Source of the DNA: Symsagittifera roscoffensis
Lineage: Eukaryota > Xenacoelomorpha > Acoela > Convolutidae
Direction: 5' to 3'
Assembly: GCF_963678635.1 (NCBI RefSeq)
Contig: NW_026971136.1
Coordinates: forward strand, 1-26,590
Length of the DNA stretch: 26,590 bases
In this document: positions 1 through 10,500 of the stretch, piece by piece
How the letters are laid out: the number at the start of each line of letters is the position of its first letter
Numbering within the stretch: position 1 is the first letter of the stretch
Program-made: the position numbers and the translations under genes
Notes under the pieces: model-generated
The model's input: the letters and a program-made list of their open reading frames with translations, nothing else
Database searches by the model: none
Told to the model about the DNA's origin: nothing

Positions 1-316
1 GTAACAATCTTCAAAACCTTTTGTGACATTCGACCAGAATTGACGAAAATGCAATTTCGAATCGGTAGCAGCTGACCTGGAGGATTGACGGTTTCAGCAG
101 ATTAGCAATGTTATTTAAACGATTAGAAGAATCGTGAAAGTCAGAAGATTTCGGAATTTTTAATTTTTACGATTTGTGACGTCACACATCTGAGAAACGT
201 CGAAACGGCCAATTTAGAAGTAAATCGGAAGAAAAACACAACAGCAATGTTGCGACAGAAACAACTACGAGAAATAACAAGATACAACTGGTAATTATCA
301 GAGACCGCTCCGAGTT

Positions 317-344
317 GTAACGATTGTGTCGCTACAATCGTTAC
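317..344 (+). repeat. Perfect 11-bp inverted repeat (hairpin)
   Basis: gtaacgattgt and acaatcgttac are exact reverse complements around a 6-nt loop. The hairpin is followed by two further hairpins at 401-421 and 422-439, which suggests a structured U3/R RNA or a protein-binding array in the old LTR. Confidence 0.7.
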
Positions 345-400
345 AGAGCAATTCACGCAAACGGTGAGGGGTGTTGGGAAAGTGTCCAGCCTTCCGTAAA

Positions 401-439
401 GGAAATAAGAACGTTATTTCCCCGGATGCCAGAATCCGG
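401..439 (+). repeat. Two adjacent hairpins in the older LTR
   Basis: ggaaataa and ttatttcc pair around the loop gaacg (401-421). Directly after, ccggat and atccgg pair around gccaga (422-439). The first hairpin matches the layout of the one at 1454-1476 in the young LTR. Both start ggaaat, end atttcc and have 5-nt loops, but the inner stem bases differ. Confidence 0.6.
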
Positions 440-905
440 AGGGGTCTCGAAACCTGAACTCAAACTGTTTTATACAAAATTTTAGCTTCCTACTCATGTC
501 CTTAATTGAATTTAATTAACATCTCGATTCAATTTCAGATAATGAGAAACTAGGAGCTGAGGAAAAGGGTTGATCCACCTTCGATGGAGATGATGATATT
601 TATCTACTGAACAAAAACAATGATAATATAATAAACAGTAGTAGCCCTGTTTATATGAGTGACCTCGTCGTCTGGGGATACTGAGACCCAGCCATGAGCT
701 CACTATTTTTGCATGTAACTAAGTTAATTTAAGCGTTCTGTTCGAAGCCGGAGAACAGTAACGTTTTTGTCGACCCGATGTTAGGACACAAGAACTGGCT
801 TTTGCAGAGACGGTGAAAAGCATGTAGAGGTTTGTTTAGACGCTGGTCATTCGTTTTAGAACCCAGCTTTATTTTCCGTCGATAAGTACTTTCGAGCGAA
901 TATTA

Positions 906-1256
906 AATTTGTGCGAGGAGGTAAGGTAAAATCTAGGCCCAATATTTACTTGCATATCGTTAGGACCACTAAGAGCCGTAATTTTAACCCTTTTTTCTCG
1001 GAAAAACGCAGTCAGAAAATTTTTTTATCCAAAATTACTACCCTAGTATAGAGAGTTGCAAAAAGTTCGGACAGACAGATTTAATTAAAAAGAGCAACTG
1101 CCTAGACATCAACGGAAATTGAAACTGAAATAAACAACGTCGAAAGATCATGAAGCAGTGTTTGGCTCAAAATTTATAACTACGGCGGGCAATTGCATCC
1201 AAAGCGTCGATCAGTAAACCATGAAACAGGAAGAAAGTTGCTTAGGTTGGCTGCTG
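906..1256. other. AT-rich spacer, no gene seen
   Basis: This is the sequence between the old LTR-like segment and the young 5' LTR. I see no open frame of note, no tRNA and no repeat. It is presumably the remnant of the DNA into which the giant element inserted. Confidence 0.5.
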
Positions 1257-1453
1257 TGTGCCAGTCGGTCATATTTGGAAGTTTGACCTTGAGAAGAGCA
1301 GAAAACACTTGATTTTGTAGTGAAATTTAATTTTTCAAAATTTCGAATGGAACATGTCATGCACGATTTTCTCGCGATAACTGAAAATCAGAAAAAGAAA
1401 AAGAAAAACAATTTTAGAACAATTGCGGGAAAGTTGTCAGATAAAAACGAGTG

Positions 1454-1476
1454 GGAAATTGCTATTCGCAATTTCC
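1454..1476 (+). repeat. LTR hairpin 1
   Basis: ggaaattgc and gcaatttcc are exact inverted copies around the loop tattc. The second copy is at 23392-23414. It is the counterpart of the hairpin at 401-421 in the older LTR. Confidence 0.65.
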
Positions 1477-1498
1477 ATCATAGTGAACAAGAGTAGAG

Positions 1499-1523
1499 CT
1501 GTCCTATCTGAAATAGAAGACAG
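1499..1523 (+). repeat. LTR hairpin 2 (bulged)
   Basis: ctgtc/gacag and ctat/atag pair in a stem with a two-A bulge. It follows hairpin 1 by 22 nt. The other LTR has an identical copy. Confidence 0.5.
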
Positions 1524-1796
1524 AGTATTCCCGAGAGAACAATTATTCGAACTGGACCAGAGTGAACCTTCGACGGAAAAGTGGACAGCTTGAGTGTCCC
1601 AATGGTCCACATAAAACTGCAGTCTAGAGTAAAAACTTGTTCTTGTTGTTAAAACTGACTGACATTAAACTTATCTTAGTTACTTTATTGATTCTTGAGT
1701 TGTTTACCGACTTATTTACTTCCTGGTTCTTGAGCGTGCTACAATGTGAGTACTTAATTTAAATTTCTAGAGTGTGTTTTATGATTGTTATGTTGA

Positions 1797-1798
1797 GG
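1797..1798 (+). promoter_or_regulatory. Predicted 5' splice site in the LTR
   Basis: gttgag|gtaagg is a near-consensus donor. Spliced to 13653 it would give a subgenomic ORF2 message; spliced to 2620 it would remove the ATG-rich LTR end and the two micro-ORFs from a Gag-Pol message. This requires transcription to start upstream of 1797. The site is inferred from sequence only. Confidence 0.4.
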
Positions 1799-1814
1799 TA
1801 AGGCGAGTTTTAGG

Positions 1815-1837
1815 TTGATCCATCTGAAATGGATCAA
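1815..1837 (+). repeat. LTR hairpin 3, just before the poly(A) signal
   Basis: ttgatccat and atggatcaa are exact inverted copies around ctgaa. AATAAA begins 14 nt later. The second copy is at 23753-23775. A hairpin this close to AATAAA could modulate 3'-end formation, which must be suppressed in the 5' LTR and used in the 3' LTR. Confidence 0.6.
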
Positions 1838-1850
1838 AGTTACACTGTCT

Positions 1851-1856
1851 AATAAA
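1851..1856 (+). terminator. Poly(A) signal AATAAA in the 5' LTR
   Basis: This is a canonical hexamer in ctaataaaaag. Its functional copy for element RNA should be the one in the 3' LTR at 23789. Confidence 0.6.
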
Positions 1857-2153
1857 AAGTAACTTAACGGATTGTTCCAACCCGGTTTTTAACGGCGTTC
1901 ATGTATTTTGGGTATCTAGAGACCTAAGTATGGGGACGTTTCTAATTCTAGAGTGGGGGGATATTTTAGTAGTAGCCTTTAAGCTGTAACGGGTCGTAGT
2001 CTCATGTCACAAGCGAACCGAATTGGCTCCGACTGATTTGAGGCGGAAAAACACAAGAGATAGTGTCCCTGACTCCTGAGCCAATAGTTATAGGGCCTAT
2101 TTTTCTTAAGCCTCATGTGTGACTGCAGTAGACGAATGTTACATAGTGTTTTT

Positions 2154-2222
2154 ATGGCGCTCCTGGGTGTTTACGACATCAAGACTACGGAGTCGAACCC
2201 ACTTGAGACAGCTTCGGGCTGA
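2154..2222 (+). CDS. Micro-ORF 1 in the leader (22 codons)
   Basis: ATG at 2154 overlaps the primer site and the frame ends with TGA at 2220-2222. It is one of the last two ATG-started frames before the ATG-free leader. No homology is claimed. It is either a leftover of the LTR end or a translational control element. Confidence 0.2.
   Translation: MALLGVYDIKTTESNPLETASG
2155..2169 (+). promoter_or_regulatory. Primer-binding site candidate (tRNA-Asn-like)
   Basis: tggcgctcctgggtg begins with the TGG expected to pair with a tRNA CCA end and lies 11 nt after the LTR. It implies a tRNA ending cacccaggagcgcca. That resembles eukaryotic tRNA-Asn 3' ends (T-stem cccacc) as I recall them, but the assignment is tentative. 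A near-identical tggtgctcctgggtg follows the related LTR at 25264-25278, which supports a conserved function. Confidence 0.6.
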
Positions 2223-2300
2223 ATGCCCATTCTAGAGTACCGGCGGTACGGTTCGACAGGAACGTGCAAACCTTCCGGTTGTACCGTGATAGCTTTTTAA
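2223..2300 (+). CDS. Micro-ORF 2 in the leader (25 codons)
   Basis: The ATG directly follows the TGA of the first micro-ORF (tga|atg) and the frame ends with TAA at 2298-2300. After it there is no ATG on this strand until ORF1. It has no recognisable product. Confidence 0.2.
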   Translation: MPILEYRRYGSTGTCKPSGCTVIAF

Positions 2301-2362
2301 GAAAACTCGAGAAAATTTCCTGGTACGCTCTCCGAACGAGGCTTAGCTAACCGAGTAAAAGG

Positions 2363-2460
2363 GGGCAACTAGGGGGACAAAAACACGAGCAAAAAGACAA
2401 AAAGCAAAACAAAAACCAAAAAAGAATAGAAAAAGGAACAAAAACCATAAAACGAAAAAA
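2363..2460 (+). repeat. A-rich low-complexity tract
   Basis: This is a run dominated by A with scattered C and G and almost no T. A comparable A-rich tract occurs at about 25478-25560 behind the related LTR in the right flank, so it appears to be a family feature of the leader. Confidence 0.5.
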
Positions 2461-2610
2461 GACAGTGACTTTGACACCAGATTAGTTGGATCAAACCTTT
2501 ATATTAATTAAATAGTATACCCATACTGTTTTACAAGTTCGATCGTTTCGATCAACCTAGCAAATTAAACCAGTAAACTGAACAAAGTGCCCGAAGTGGG
2601 GCGTTGTCAA

Positions 2611-2620
2611 GGGTTTTCAG
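2611..2620 (+). promoter_or_regulatory. Possible 3' splice site in the leader
   Basis: gggttttcag|at fits a short U-rich acceptor. Use of this site, by cis-splicing from 1797 or by spliced-leader addition, would remove all upstream ATGs from the Gag-Pol message. The next ATG downstream is the ORF1 start. Confidence 0.3.
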
Positions 2621-2635
2621 ATAGCTTGGAACTTA

Positions 2636-2826
2636 GCTGGACCAATAGGAGACTTGACTGGAAGAGGTGACCAGCCGAGTGGGAAAGTGGTTCAGGGACA
2701 CTTGAGCTGAACCAATAGGAGACTTGACTGGAAGAGGTGACCAGCCGAGTGGGAAAGTGGTTCAGGGACACTTGGCTGAACCAATAGGAGACTGGACTGG
2801 AACAGGTGACCAGTCGAGTGGGAAAG
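2636..2826 (+). repeat. Three tandem copies of a 70-bp unit
   Basis: Copies start at 2636, 2706 and 2775 and share accaataggagac, tggaa.aggtgaccag and cgagtgggaaag. The first two are nearly identical. The third is diverged and cut off at about 2826. The repeat is non-coding. Confidence 0.85.
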
Positions 2827-3044
2827 CAGCCAAGAAGGATTTGGCAATTCTCGAGTTCTCAAGTTGGGCAGAACGGGTATCGTTAGAATCCACATTACAT
2901 TATAGGAGATAAGTGTAAAATTGGATAAGCGAAATCCCCCAGTTTTGAGGAACGTTTTTACTTGAGCAGGCCTGGAAACAGGTCTACGGTTTTCTCTTGA
3001 GAGGTTTAGCACCCGGCGCTTAAAGTAATTTTTAGGCTTAAGAA

Positions 3045-3122
3045 GGGGGGCTAGAAAGGGGGGAGGTTAGAAGGGGGACTGGTTAGGCTAGAGGTTGGCG
3101 GTTGTAAATTGCAAAAAGGGGG
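3045..3122 (+). other. Clustered G-runs, possible G-quadruplex
   Basis: Runs of 6, 6, 5 and 5 G lie at 3045, 3058, 3073 and 3118. The first three are separated by 7 and 9 nt, and the last lies 40 nt further on. More G6 runs follow near 3249, 3300 and 3525. Retroelement leaders can use such structures, but this is only a possibility. Confidence 0.3.
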
Positions 3123-3668
3123 AAATTAGAGTAACTAATTAGTCGACATAGTTGACTTAGTTACATTAGAAATTAACACGCGTTGGTAATATTAGGTGGA
3201 GATCCAAAATCCAACTCGAGTTAAGGCTGGTACGCTGGTTGGTTTGGTAGGGGGGACCGGATATAGACAGCTTTTGTGATACCCCATAAGATCACTAGTG
3301 GGGGGAGGAAAACGCGTGGCAATTAGGTACCAGACATTTTTTTTAGACGAAAGGTAGACATTGGTCACCTTTAAATTTTAGGTGGGCATTTTTCTGTTTT
3401 TATTATTTTTCTTACTTAAAATTTTTGTTGCATTTGATTGAGGATTTGTGTTTGGTTTTATACGAACAGGTGATCATAAGATACCTGCGCACCTACATTG
3501 AAATAGAAACAACCAAAAAGAAGAGGGGGGTCAGCATTTGGCTTTTAAGAGAGGGTTTTTGGGAAAATTTTACTAGAGCTTGAGTGGTGGTACAAGGTAC
3601 GGTGGTTCAAGAAGACCCTACAACGAGGAAGACACTCCGTGACGAGTATTGGGACAAGACCGAAGAAG

Positions 3669-4272
3669 TCTTGGGACAGTGGTCTTGGGACAGGGTCTTG
3701 GGACAGTGGTCTTGGGACAGTGGTCTTGGGACAGGGTCTTGGGACAGGGTCTTGGGACAGTGGTCTTGGGACAGGGTCTTGGGACAGTGGTCTTGGGACA
3801 GTGGTCTTGGGACAGGGTCTTGGGACAGGGTCTTGGGACAGGGTCTTGGGACAGTGGTCTTGGGACAGGGTCTTGGGACAGGGGTCTTGGGACAGTGGTC
3901 TTGGGACAGGGTCTTGGGACAGTGGTCTTGGGACAGTCTTGGGACAGTGGTCTTGGGACACTAGTCTTGGGACACTAGTCTTGGGACACCAGCCTTGGGA
4001 CACTGGTCTTGGGACACTACCCTTGGGACACTAGTCTTGGGACAGTAGTCTTGGGACACTAGCCTTGGGACACTAGTCTTGGGACAGTAGTCTTGGGACA
4101 CTGGTCTTGGGACACTACCCTTGGGACAGTAGTCTTGGGACACTAGCCTTGGGACACTAGCCTTGGGACAGTAGTCTTGGGACACTAGCCTTGGGACACT
4201 GGTCTTGGGACAGTAGTCTTGGGACACTAGTCTTGGAACAGTGGTCTTGGTACAAGGGTCTTAGGACACTAG
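3669..4272 (+). repeat. Minisatellite of 13-14-bp units, core CTTGGGACA
   Basis: More than 40 units of tcttgggacagtgg (14) and tcttgggacaggg (13) fill the first half. The second half is mostly 14-bp units ending actag, agtag or ccag. The change of unit type near 3958 shows two sub-arrays. All six frames give long spurious open frames here because the unit lacks stops in some frames. These are not genes. The array lies inside the ATG-free leader. Confidence 0.95.
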
Positions 4273-4469
4273 CGGAGAGTACTGTGATAGTGACGAATAG
4301 TCTTGGGACGGTATAGAAATTGAAGTCAAATTACAACAAGTGCGTTTTAAGACAGAATAAGACAAATCGAAATAGGTAGGGTTGAGACCAAATTAAGGAA
4401 AATTTTTCGGAGGTTTTAGAAAGAGAATTAGATAAGGTTTTTAACACGTTGTACAGAATTTGTTACCAC

Positions 4470-4508
4470 AAAAAAAAAAAAAAAAAAAAATATTTTTTTT
4501 ACCCTTAG
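4470..4508 (+). promoter_or_regulatory. A-tract, T-tract and possible 3' splice site before ORF1
   Basis: About 21 A residues are followed by T8 and acccttag|aa. The acceptor-like end at 4508 lies 55 nt before the ORF1 ATG with no ATG between. The long A-run could also be a slippage-prone or inserted tract. Confidence 0.25.
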
Positions 4509-4563
4509 AATAGAATCGTGTATATAATAAAATTGTAAATAGAAGCAGTTGTAAATAGAAATA

Positions 4564-7500
4564 ATGAGGCGGAGTAGGGTACCGGTGCTCGAAAAAAGGT
4601 CAAGTGGATCAAACACGAAATATAATTCATCGCTGCGCGGAACGACATCAACGGGCCCAAAGATAACGAAGACGAACTTTTCAGTTAACATGGTCAGCAC
4701 AAGGAGTACAGCGGAGAACAGGGCGAAAGAGGGCACGGAAGGGGAGCGAGTAGAACCCACCATCGAGATTGATCTAGAGACACCTGATCAAAGTGTGGAT
4801 GAAACAAGGAAGATGGCGACAGAGTCAACTCCAATGCCCAATGCAGAGGAACCGAACCAGAAACCCATAGAGTTCTCACCGATAGATGACGCGGAAGATG
4901 CAATAGGCAACACCGAAGAAACGGTGAAAGAAGACTCTCAAGTAAAGAGGACATCTTTTACGGAAAAATTGGGAATAATGTTCGGAATAAAAACAAAAGA
5001 AAACGTGACTGAAGAACCAAAAGCAGAAAGAGCACGAACGTTTGGGACAGTGAGCACGAAGACCTCAGAAGCCAATCCAAGAGAGGAACAAGCTAAAGCA
5101 GAGGCTACGGCCGAAGAGAGACCGACAGCTGACCATGAAGAGACTAACATTGAGCTGGGTGACTTGTTGGCGAAATTAAATCAGATTGACAAAAGACTTA
5201 AGCACAGTGAAGAAGACAGAGAGGTGATAAAAAAGGAGATAAGATACAACAAGCACGAGTATCTAGACAGTTATTTTAACCTAGCTAAGGCAACAGATGA
5301 GAGACTCAAGGAAATGTCAGATAAGGTAGAAGCCACCAATGAAGAACGAGAAAAGAACATCAAAACAGACATGCAACAGTTGAAGAACCGATATGATGAT
5401 GTCAACAGCCAATTAGGGAGCCTGGAAAGGAGAATGGACACAATGAGCAGGAGTCAAGCCGAGAGTTCGTGTGAAATACAGGCAAAGGTGGATGCAATCT
5501 TGAGAGGTTCTACTCCACAAGAAAGACCGGCAGCGGATCGTACGCAAGGCACCAGAGTTGACTTTGCAGAACCACAAAGGAACAAACGACAATCGACACC
5601 GTTGCCCTTAACCAGGGGTGCGATAAGCATAGCACCAACAGCTGCGAAAACAATAATGAAGAATGGAACGTCGAATACAACGACTGCTCCGGGAGATTCA
5701 ACAGCTAACAGCAACACAGGACCGGATGCTATGACATGGGCCAGCACTTGGGAGATGATGAACAGGACTCTAGAGGCCTTCGCCACGAGGAACACTGACT
5801 CGAGCGACAGGAGAGAGGGAAAATCAAGAAAGACATTCAAGAAGCCAAAAGAATTCAAGGACGACTCCGATGGATGCATTGACACTTGGGTGGAAGTGAT
5901 GAGATTACATCTAGAACAAGATAACTTGAGTGACGAAAGACAAGCATGTACAGCCATACTGAGCAACTTGGAAGGAACGGCATTAAAATGCGTGGTCGCA
6001 AAGAAGGAGGAAGAACGCGACACCGCGGACAAGATCTTCGAGATATTGCTGAATCGGTTCGGGTCAGGCATGAAGGGTCACCAAGCGATGATGCGATTTG
6101 AAAAGAGAAGGCAGAGGGACGACGAGTCAATAGATCGGTTCCTAGATGACCTCGAGAGCTTGAGAAGGAGGAGTGACCCAGAGGAGTCGACAAATAGACG
6201 GAACTTTAGCATTGCCTCGAAGTTCATCGATGGGGTGAAAAGTGATGACTTAAGGACAATGTTAGCAACATACTACACATTGTCGAAGGACAGCGCACCC
6301 ACCCCAGAAGAAATGAGACAGAAATCGAGAGAATACATGCTGATGAAACCTAAGAAGTACTCATATTCCGAAAACAGGAACACGCAAGGGGGAAGCCAAC
6401 CCCAGAGGTCATCATGGTACAAACCTAGAGATGATATGGACAAGCGCAGATCATGCGCGAACTGCGGGTCAGCGGATCATCATGTGGCTGACTGCACAAC
6501 GTACAAACAAGGCATGAAGAGCCTAGGTTATGCACCGGATGAAGAGGATATGAGCCAGATGGAGGAACACGAGTACTATAACGGCTTAATCATCAAGATA
6601 GGCGCCAGATGCTTCTTCTGTAACCAGGAGGGGCACTTCAGGATGGATTGTCCCTTGTTCTGGGAAGCGGTCAAGGACCAGAATCACCCCAAACATAAGT
6701 TGGCATTAGCGGCGGTGCAGAATCAGCGGAACAGGCAAAACGAGTTTGAATCTAGGAACTTGGGGGCACCAAACACCGAATTGCCGACGAAGACAGTGAA
6801 AGCTGTGACACATGTTAGCGGTGCGTTAGAGTCCGCGGCCGGAAGCTCTCTAGAGATAAATTATGAGAAAGCGGCGACGGAAGCAATTGCCAAAGTGAGA
6901 CAAGATCTGGCTGCGAAAGAAATAGAGCAACGACTAAAGTTGGAGATCGAAAGACAGAATTTTAACGGAGCATTAACCGGATCGAACTCAACACCAGAGG
7001 CTAGAACGGGCTCAATGAAGACCGGGAATTGTAACACCGTGAAAATGGTGACAGGTAAACCTTTTGGAATATCGAAAATCGGAGCAAGAATAATGTCGAT
7101 AATCACAGTGGGCGGACACGAGGTAACCAGAAACTTGAGCGAGCCGAGCGACCAGACGATAATGCACATTGACGTGTATGCAGACTACTTGAGTGGAATA
7201 AGTCCACAAACGACTTCTAGAGCGCTCAGGGCACTACTCACGAGAGGGGGCAACAAATCGGTACGTGTTGATAATAGGTACACTGAAGCTTATGGTCCAC
7301 ACGAGGTCATGCTAAATATAGATGGAATCAACATCTATACCAAGACGATGATAACATGCGACGAAGACCTAATTGGACAAATCTATGTAGGGAAAGAAGA
7401 GTTGAAAGTAAGATCGATCGGACACTGTGCCATGCTTGAAGAAGATGCAATGCACATCGGGACGGAAGCAGACGTGACAGGGCACGTGCTAGACATAAAT

Positions 7501-10500
7501 GGCAAAAAGACTCAGTTGCGTGGATTACTTGACACGGGAGCAGTCTTGAGCGTCATACCAATCGAAACATGGGAAAAGATGGGCTTTGACAAAGGTGACT
7601 TGATAGACTCGAGAATACGGCTGTCAGCTGCAAACAAAGGGGCCCTACGGGTGCTGGGCAGGACGCCGATAATAGCCCTCAATTTGGGGGAACGTAACCT
7701 GTGGATGAGCTTCATCGTGGTAGAAAACCTAGATGAATCTGACCAATTCATTTTGGGCAGAGACTTCATCAGGAATTTCGACGTAACGATTGATCTAAAT
7801 AATGCAATGTTCAGGATACGGAACCCGGATAGGAGGTACGCAATCAAACCGGTAAATTTAATAATGGCGAATGAAAACAAAGCACCGGTATTCTTGAGTA
7901 GGAGAGTGAGGTTAAAAGCTAATGAAGCGGCAATCGTAAGCTTGAGGATGAAAAATTATAATGAACTAAGTGACAACAAGCAAGTGTGTATAGTTCCGAA
8001 TCCCAATAGTCAAAGCGCTGCTGTTTTAGGAAGATCATTTTCGATAACGAAGAGCGGCCTCTGCGTCAGTGTCTTGTTGAATACCCTTGATATACCGATC
8101 ACGATACAGAGAGGGAGGAAGCTGGGATATGCTTTACCGGTTAAAACTCGATATGAAACAATTAAAAACTCAAAACAAAATGAAGTTGTTGATTGTCCCA
8201 ACCACAGGGACAAAATTTGTATCTTGAGACGATTGCAGAGAATAAAAGATTCTTCAGGTCTTATCAAATCACTTAAGTCAGAAACGGACGATGGGCTTTC
8301 GAGCTGTTCGAACTTTCCAGAGCGACCCACACTAGATGAAATGCAAATTGATAAACCGGTTCTGCCGGAGATTGAACATTTAAGGGGCAAACTGAAAGAT
8401 GAACAGCTCGAAGCTATCAAGGACGTACTAGAGCGAAACGAGGAGGTCTTTTCAAGGCATAAGGCGGATATCGGGTGTTGTAATTTTGTTGAACATGAAA
8501 TTGAACTTGAGGAAAACGCGGTACCACACAGGGAGGGGGCGAGGCGCATGACCCCACACAAATCGGACGCGTGTAGAAAAGAAATCGAAACGTTACTAGA
8601 GTATGACATGATAGAACCATCCAAGTCACCGTGGGCGTGTGGAGTAGTGATGGCCAAAAAGAAAGGCGATCAGTTAAGGTTTTGTTGTGACTTTCGATAC
8701 CTGAACTCCGTCACGGTGAAGGATGCCTATCCCATACCTAGAATTGATGAGAGCCTCTCGAAGTTAGGTGATGCGAAATTTTTTACGACTCTTGATTTAG
8801 GCTCGGCCTTTTGGCAGGTACCATTAAGGAAGCAAGACAGGGACAAGACAGGGTTCGCCTGCGAGTTGGGTCTGTTTCAATGGAAACGGATGCCGTTTGG
8901 ACTCTGCAATGCAACAGCCACGTTTCAGCGGCTGATGGCACACGCGTTGATAGGCGTGACGAAGAAGTACGGCAACCTGGTAATGTGCTACGTGGACGAC
9001 GTGGTAATAGCAACGCCGACACTAGAAGACCACATCGAGAGGCTTGACGAGGTGTTCGCGTGCATGAAAAGATCGGGGCTGAAGTGTAAACCATCAAAGT
9101 GCGAGATACTCAAGGACTCGATTAAATACTTGGGAAGGATGGTAGATAAGCACGGCATCAGACCTGATCCAGACGCCGTGGAAGCAGTCCTAACCTGGAA
9201 ATCACCGAAGACGGAGCACCAGCTGATGAGCTTCCTGGGTTTCGCCAACTATTATAGAGAATTCATCAAGGGCTATGCGGACAAGGTATACCCGATGCAA
9301 CAACTAATGAGACATAAGGGCAAGAAGTTCACGTGGAACAACGCGGCAGAAGAGTCATTCCAGAGAATAAAGAAAGAGCTATGTGAGGCACCAGTACTGG
9401 GTATGCCGACAGAGAAGGGGATGTACGTGCTAGACACGGACGCGTCAGTAGTCGCTATTTCTGGGATTCTCCATCAAGAACAAGAAAGGAATGGGAAGAC
9501 AGTCTTGAGACCAATAGCATACGGGAGCAAGGTCCTAAGTGACACAGAAATGAAGTACGGAGCACCGAAAGCAGAGATGTTCGCGGTGGTCACCTTTGTC
9601 GAAAAATACAGAGCATACCTAAGCAGTGAGCCCTTCAAGCTGCGAGTCGACAACCGAGCACTAAGCTGGCTGAAAACGTACTCAATGGACCAGAGCTATA
9701 TTGGGAGGTGGATAGTTCGCTTGGATGGATACAACATGATAATTGAGCACAGAACACGAGATAAACATCAAAATGCTGACAGCTTGAGTAAGAAGACGGA
9801 GTTCTACGAGAGGCAAGAACAAAGAGAGGCGGACAGACCTGAGATCAAAGACGGCTTCTCCTTCATGGACAAAGAAACGTACGACAGTCTTCCACTCACG
9901 AGATGGCTGGACAAATCAGGCAAACCGATTGAAGATCATCCCGAATTGCCGAAAGAGCCTCTTGAAAAGACCATCTTGAAGAAAAGCAGAGGGATTCCGA
10001 TAGGAATAATGCTCAAGTCCAAGATCGTGAGGGAAACACTTAAGGCAAAAGGTTATGATCTCATCCTGGTAGAGGAGGGAACGGTCCGAATAGATGAAGA
10101 CTTAATGAGGTTGCTTGAGAAACTATCAGATGACAAGCCCGTGATCCAAGGGAAAGGTCAGGAGGCACCGGAACTAACCATACTTCGGAGAGTGAACAAT
10201 ACTGACGTCCCGAAAGGAAGCATCACTGATAGCAAGGAAGTTGTGCGATCACTAGTTGAAAAAATCCCCGAAAAAATTCTGGAACAGACAAAAGTCAGGG
10301 ATAAGAAAGTAACATTCAGAGAAGAAGTTGAACACCTGGGACTAGATCAAGAGTCCGGGGAGTGGTCCAGATTCATGGAAGAAGACGAAACCGGAGAAGG
10401 GAAATTGTCCGGGGAGCGTGAAGAATGGGATGAAGACTCGGATGAGAGCAGCGAAGACCAAGACAGTCTATGCATGATACTGGCGGAAGAGAAGATAAGA

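Larger units (their letters stand above)
1..905 (+). repeat. Divergent LTR-like sequence of a related element (older)
   Basis: The part from 653 to about 905 aligns with 24992-25252 in the right flank, with many substitutions and small indels. Shared landmarks are gacctcgt.gtctggggatactgag, gcgttctgttcgaagccgg and gcagagacggtgaaaagcat, split here by variable bases. Upstream parts resemble the young LTR only in layout. Tandem hairpins lie at 317-344, 401-421 and 422-439, and a ggttgatcca motif lies near 569, about as far from the end as the same motif in the young LTR. No primer site follows at 905, so this may be a 3' or solo LTR. The left boundary is unknown and may be outside the window. 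No gene is visible. Confidence 0.5.
1257..2143 (+). repeat. 5' long terminal repeat
   Basis: The 887-bp repeat matches 23195-24080. It starts tgtgcc and ends gttaca, so it has canonical TG...CA ends. Differences seen by eye are A1580 versus G23518, T1705 versus A23643, and one fewer G in the run near 1955. It carries three hairpins (1454-1476, 1499-1523, 1815-1837), a poly(A) signal (1851) and a strong 5' splice site (1797/1798). ATG triplets are frequent here, unlike in the leader that follows, which suggests that most of the LTR is not scanned in the translated messages. Confidence 0.95.
2226..4563 (+). promoter_or_regulatory. ATG-free leader of ORF1
   Basis: Reading line by line I find no ATG on the + strand between 2226 and the ORF1 start at 4564. 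About 1.7 kb of this is not minisatellite, and tens of ATGs would be expected there by chance. ATGs are common in the LTR just before it. Selection for ribosome scanning through this leader is the simplest explanation. Confidence 0.75.

Noticed and set aside
2150-2260. tRNA gene on the minus strand (a GGTTCGACTCC box B is present at 2189-2199)
   Set aside because: The flanking bases cannot form the T-stem or an acceptor stem. The box-B match appears to be chance.
3545-4227. Several long open frames on both strands over the minisatellite
   Set aside because: They translate only the 13-14-bp unit into simple repeats in every frame. They follow from a stop-free unit, not from coding.
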